Shown here in pieces: positions 6,171 to 6,426 of a stretch of DNA of 6,426 bases (within the stretch, counting starts at the first letter, position 1; the number at the start of each line of letters is the position of its first letter). The notes under the pieces were generated by a model that worked only from the letters and a program-made list of their open reading frames with translations, searched no databases and was not told the origin of the DNA. A program made the translations under genes and the position numbers. Origin of the DNA: Candidatus Hydrogenedentota bacterium (lineage in GTDB: Bacteria > Hydrogenedentota > Hydrogenedentia > Hydrogenedentales > CAITNO01); the NCBI GenBank assembly GCA_903822375.1, contig CAIJOU010000361.1:1-6426 (forward strand), given 5' to 3'.

Positions 6171-6199
6171 ATTGTAGGACGCGCTCCGGCAAAGTTCAA
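6171..6199 (-). promoter_or_regulatory. Sigma70-type promoter of the cystathionine gamma-synthase-like gene
   Basis: On the minus strand TTGAAC (6199-6194) and TACAAT (6176-6171) are separated by exactly 17 bp. Each box differs from consensus by only one or two bases. Transcription would begin near 6164, giving a leader of about 58 nt before the ATG at 6105. The leader contains a weak 5-bp stem (GTGCC/GGCAC, 6139-6156) but no recognisable riboswitch. This gene therefore has its own transcription start, apart from the isomerase gene upstream. Confidence 0.75.
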
Positions 6200-6258
6200 C
6201 ATGGGGAAGGGGTAATCATGCTGACCCGACGGAGTTCGGCTGTGCAGGAACGCCGACT

Positions 6259-6426
6259 TCAGCAGACGCGGACGCACTCAATTCCCAGCAGCGCGGCCAA
6301 CTTTTCCACCTTTCCGGCCACATGACCCACACCGATGGCCATGTGATGGGCCGGACCGGCCTTGCACCAGCGGTTGAAGAATTCCTTGGCGCCGACGGAG
6401 AAGCGGTAGCGGCTGTTGGTGTTGCC
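6259..6426 (-). CDS. L-fucose isomerase-family protein, C-terminal 55 residues
   Basis: Only the end of the gene is in the window: 55 codons and a TGA stop. The peptide contains NSRYRFSVGAKEF, then NRWCKAGPAHHMAIGVGH and AGKVEKLAALLGIE. This is the characteristic tail of L-fucose/L-arabinose isomerase-like proteins, in which a histidine of the HH pair (here residues 27-28 of the fragment) helps bind the metal at the active site. These cytoplasmic enzymes interconvert aldoses and ketoses, such as L-fucose and L-fuculose; the exact sugar cannot be told from the tail. Several divergent paralogues of unknown substrate exist, so the symbol fucI is not assigned. No clear terminator follows: a 5-bp stem at 6236-6256 lacks a T-run. 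Confidence 0.8.
   Translation of the reverse strand, partial: GNTNSRYRFSVGAKEFFNRWCKAGPAHHMAIGVGHVAGKVEKLAALLGIECVRVC

Overview
The window is 6.4 kb of GC-rich bacterial DNA with six protein genes, all on the minus strand, so transcription runs from the right edge to the left. The organism cannot be named from the sequence. The mix fits an uncultured environmental bacterium of the PVC or Hydrogenedentes type: exported sugar- and ester-active enzymes, an L-fucose isomerase-like gene, a plant-like cystathionine gamma-synthase, a lipoprotein acylase, and intergenic 9-bp tandem and inverted repeats. This placement is inference only.

Right part (6426 to about 4600): the last 55 codons of an L-fucose isomerase-family gene enter from the right edge and stop at 6259. 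A 153-bp gap follows, holding a well-formed sigma70-type promoter (6171-6199) and the ribosome binding site of a PLP-dependent cystathionine gamma-synthase-like gene (4873-6105). Behind its stop lies a 292-bp spacer packed with repeats: a long inverted pair (4760-4853), two short 9-bp-period tandem repeats, and a 16-bp palindrome next to a strong Shine-Dalgarno sequence.

Centre (4580 to 1966): a compact three-gene cassette. A VOC/methylmalonyl-CoA-epimerase-like protein overlaps by 4 bp (ATGA) an exported TIM-barrel protein resembling clan GH-A glycosidases. That gene is followed after 3 bp by an exported alpha/beta hydrolase with an apparent complete catalytic triad. The packing implies co-transcription and coupled translation. 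The barrel protein appears to lack both catalytic glutamates expected of its clan.

Left part (1847 to the left edge): after 118 bp comes a penicillin acylase-family (Ntn hydrolase, S45) lipoprotein that runs off the window. Its autoprocessing Ser and catalytic His/Asn positions are recognisable, and a lysine/alanine-rich stretch of about 76 residues interrupts the beta subunit.

Together the genes suggest extracytoplasmic hydrolysis (acylase, alpha/beta hydrolase, barrel protein) beside sugar isomerisation and sulfur amino acid synthesis. Nothing proves a shared pathway. No tRNA, rRNA, CRISPR array, transposase or phage gene was seen.
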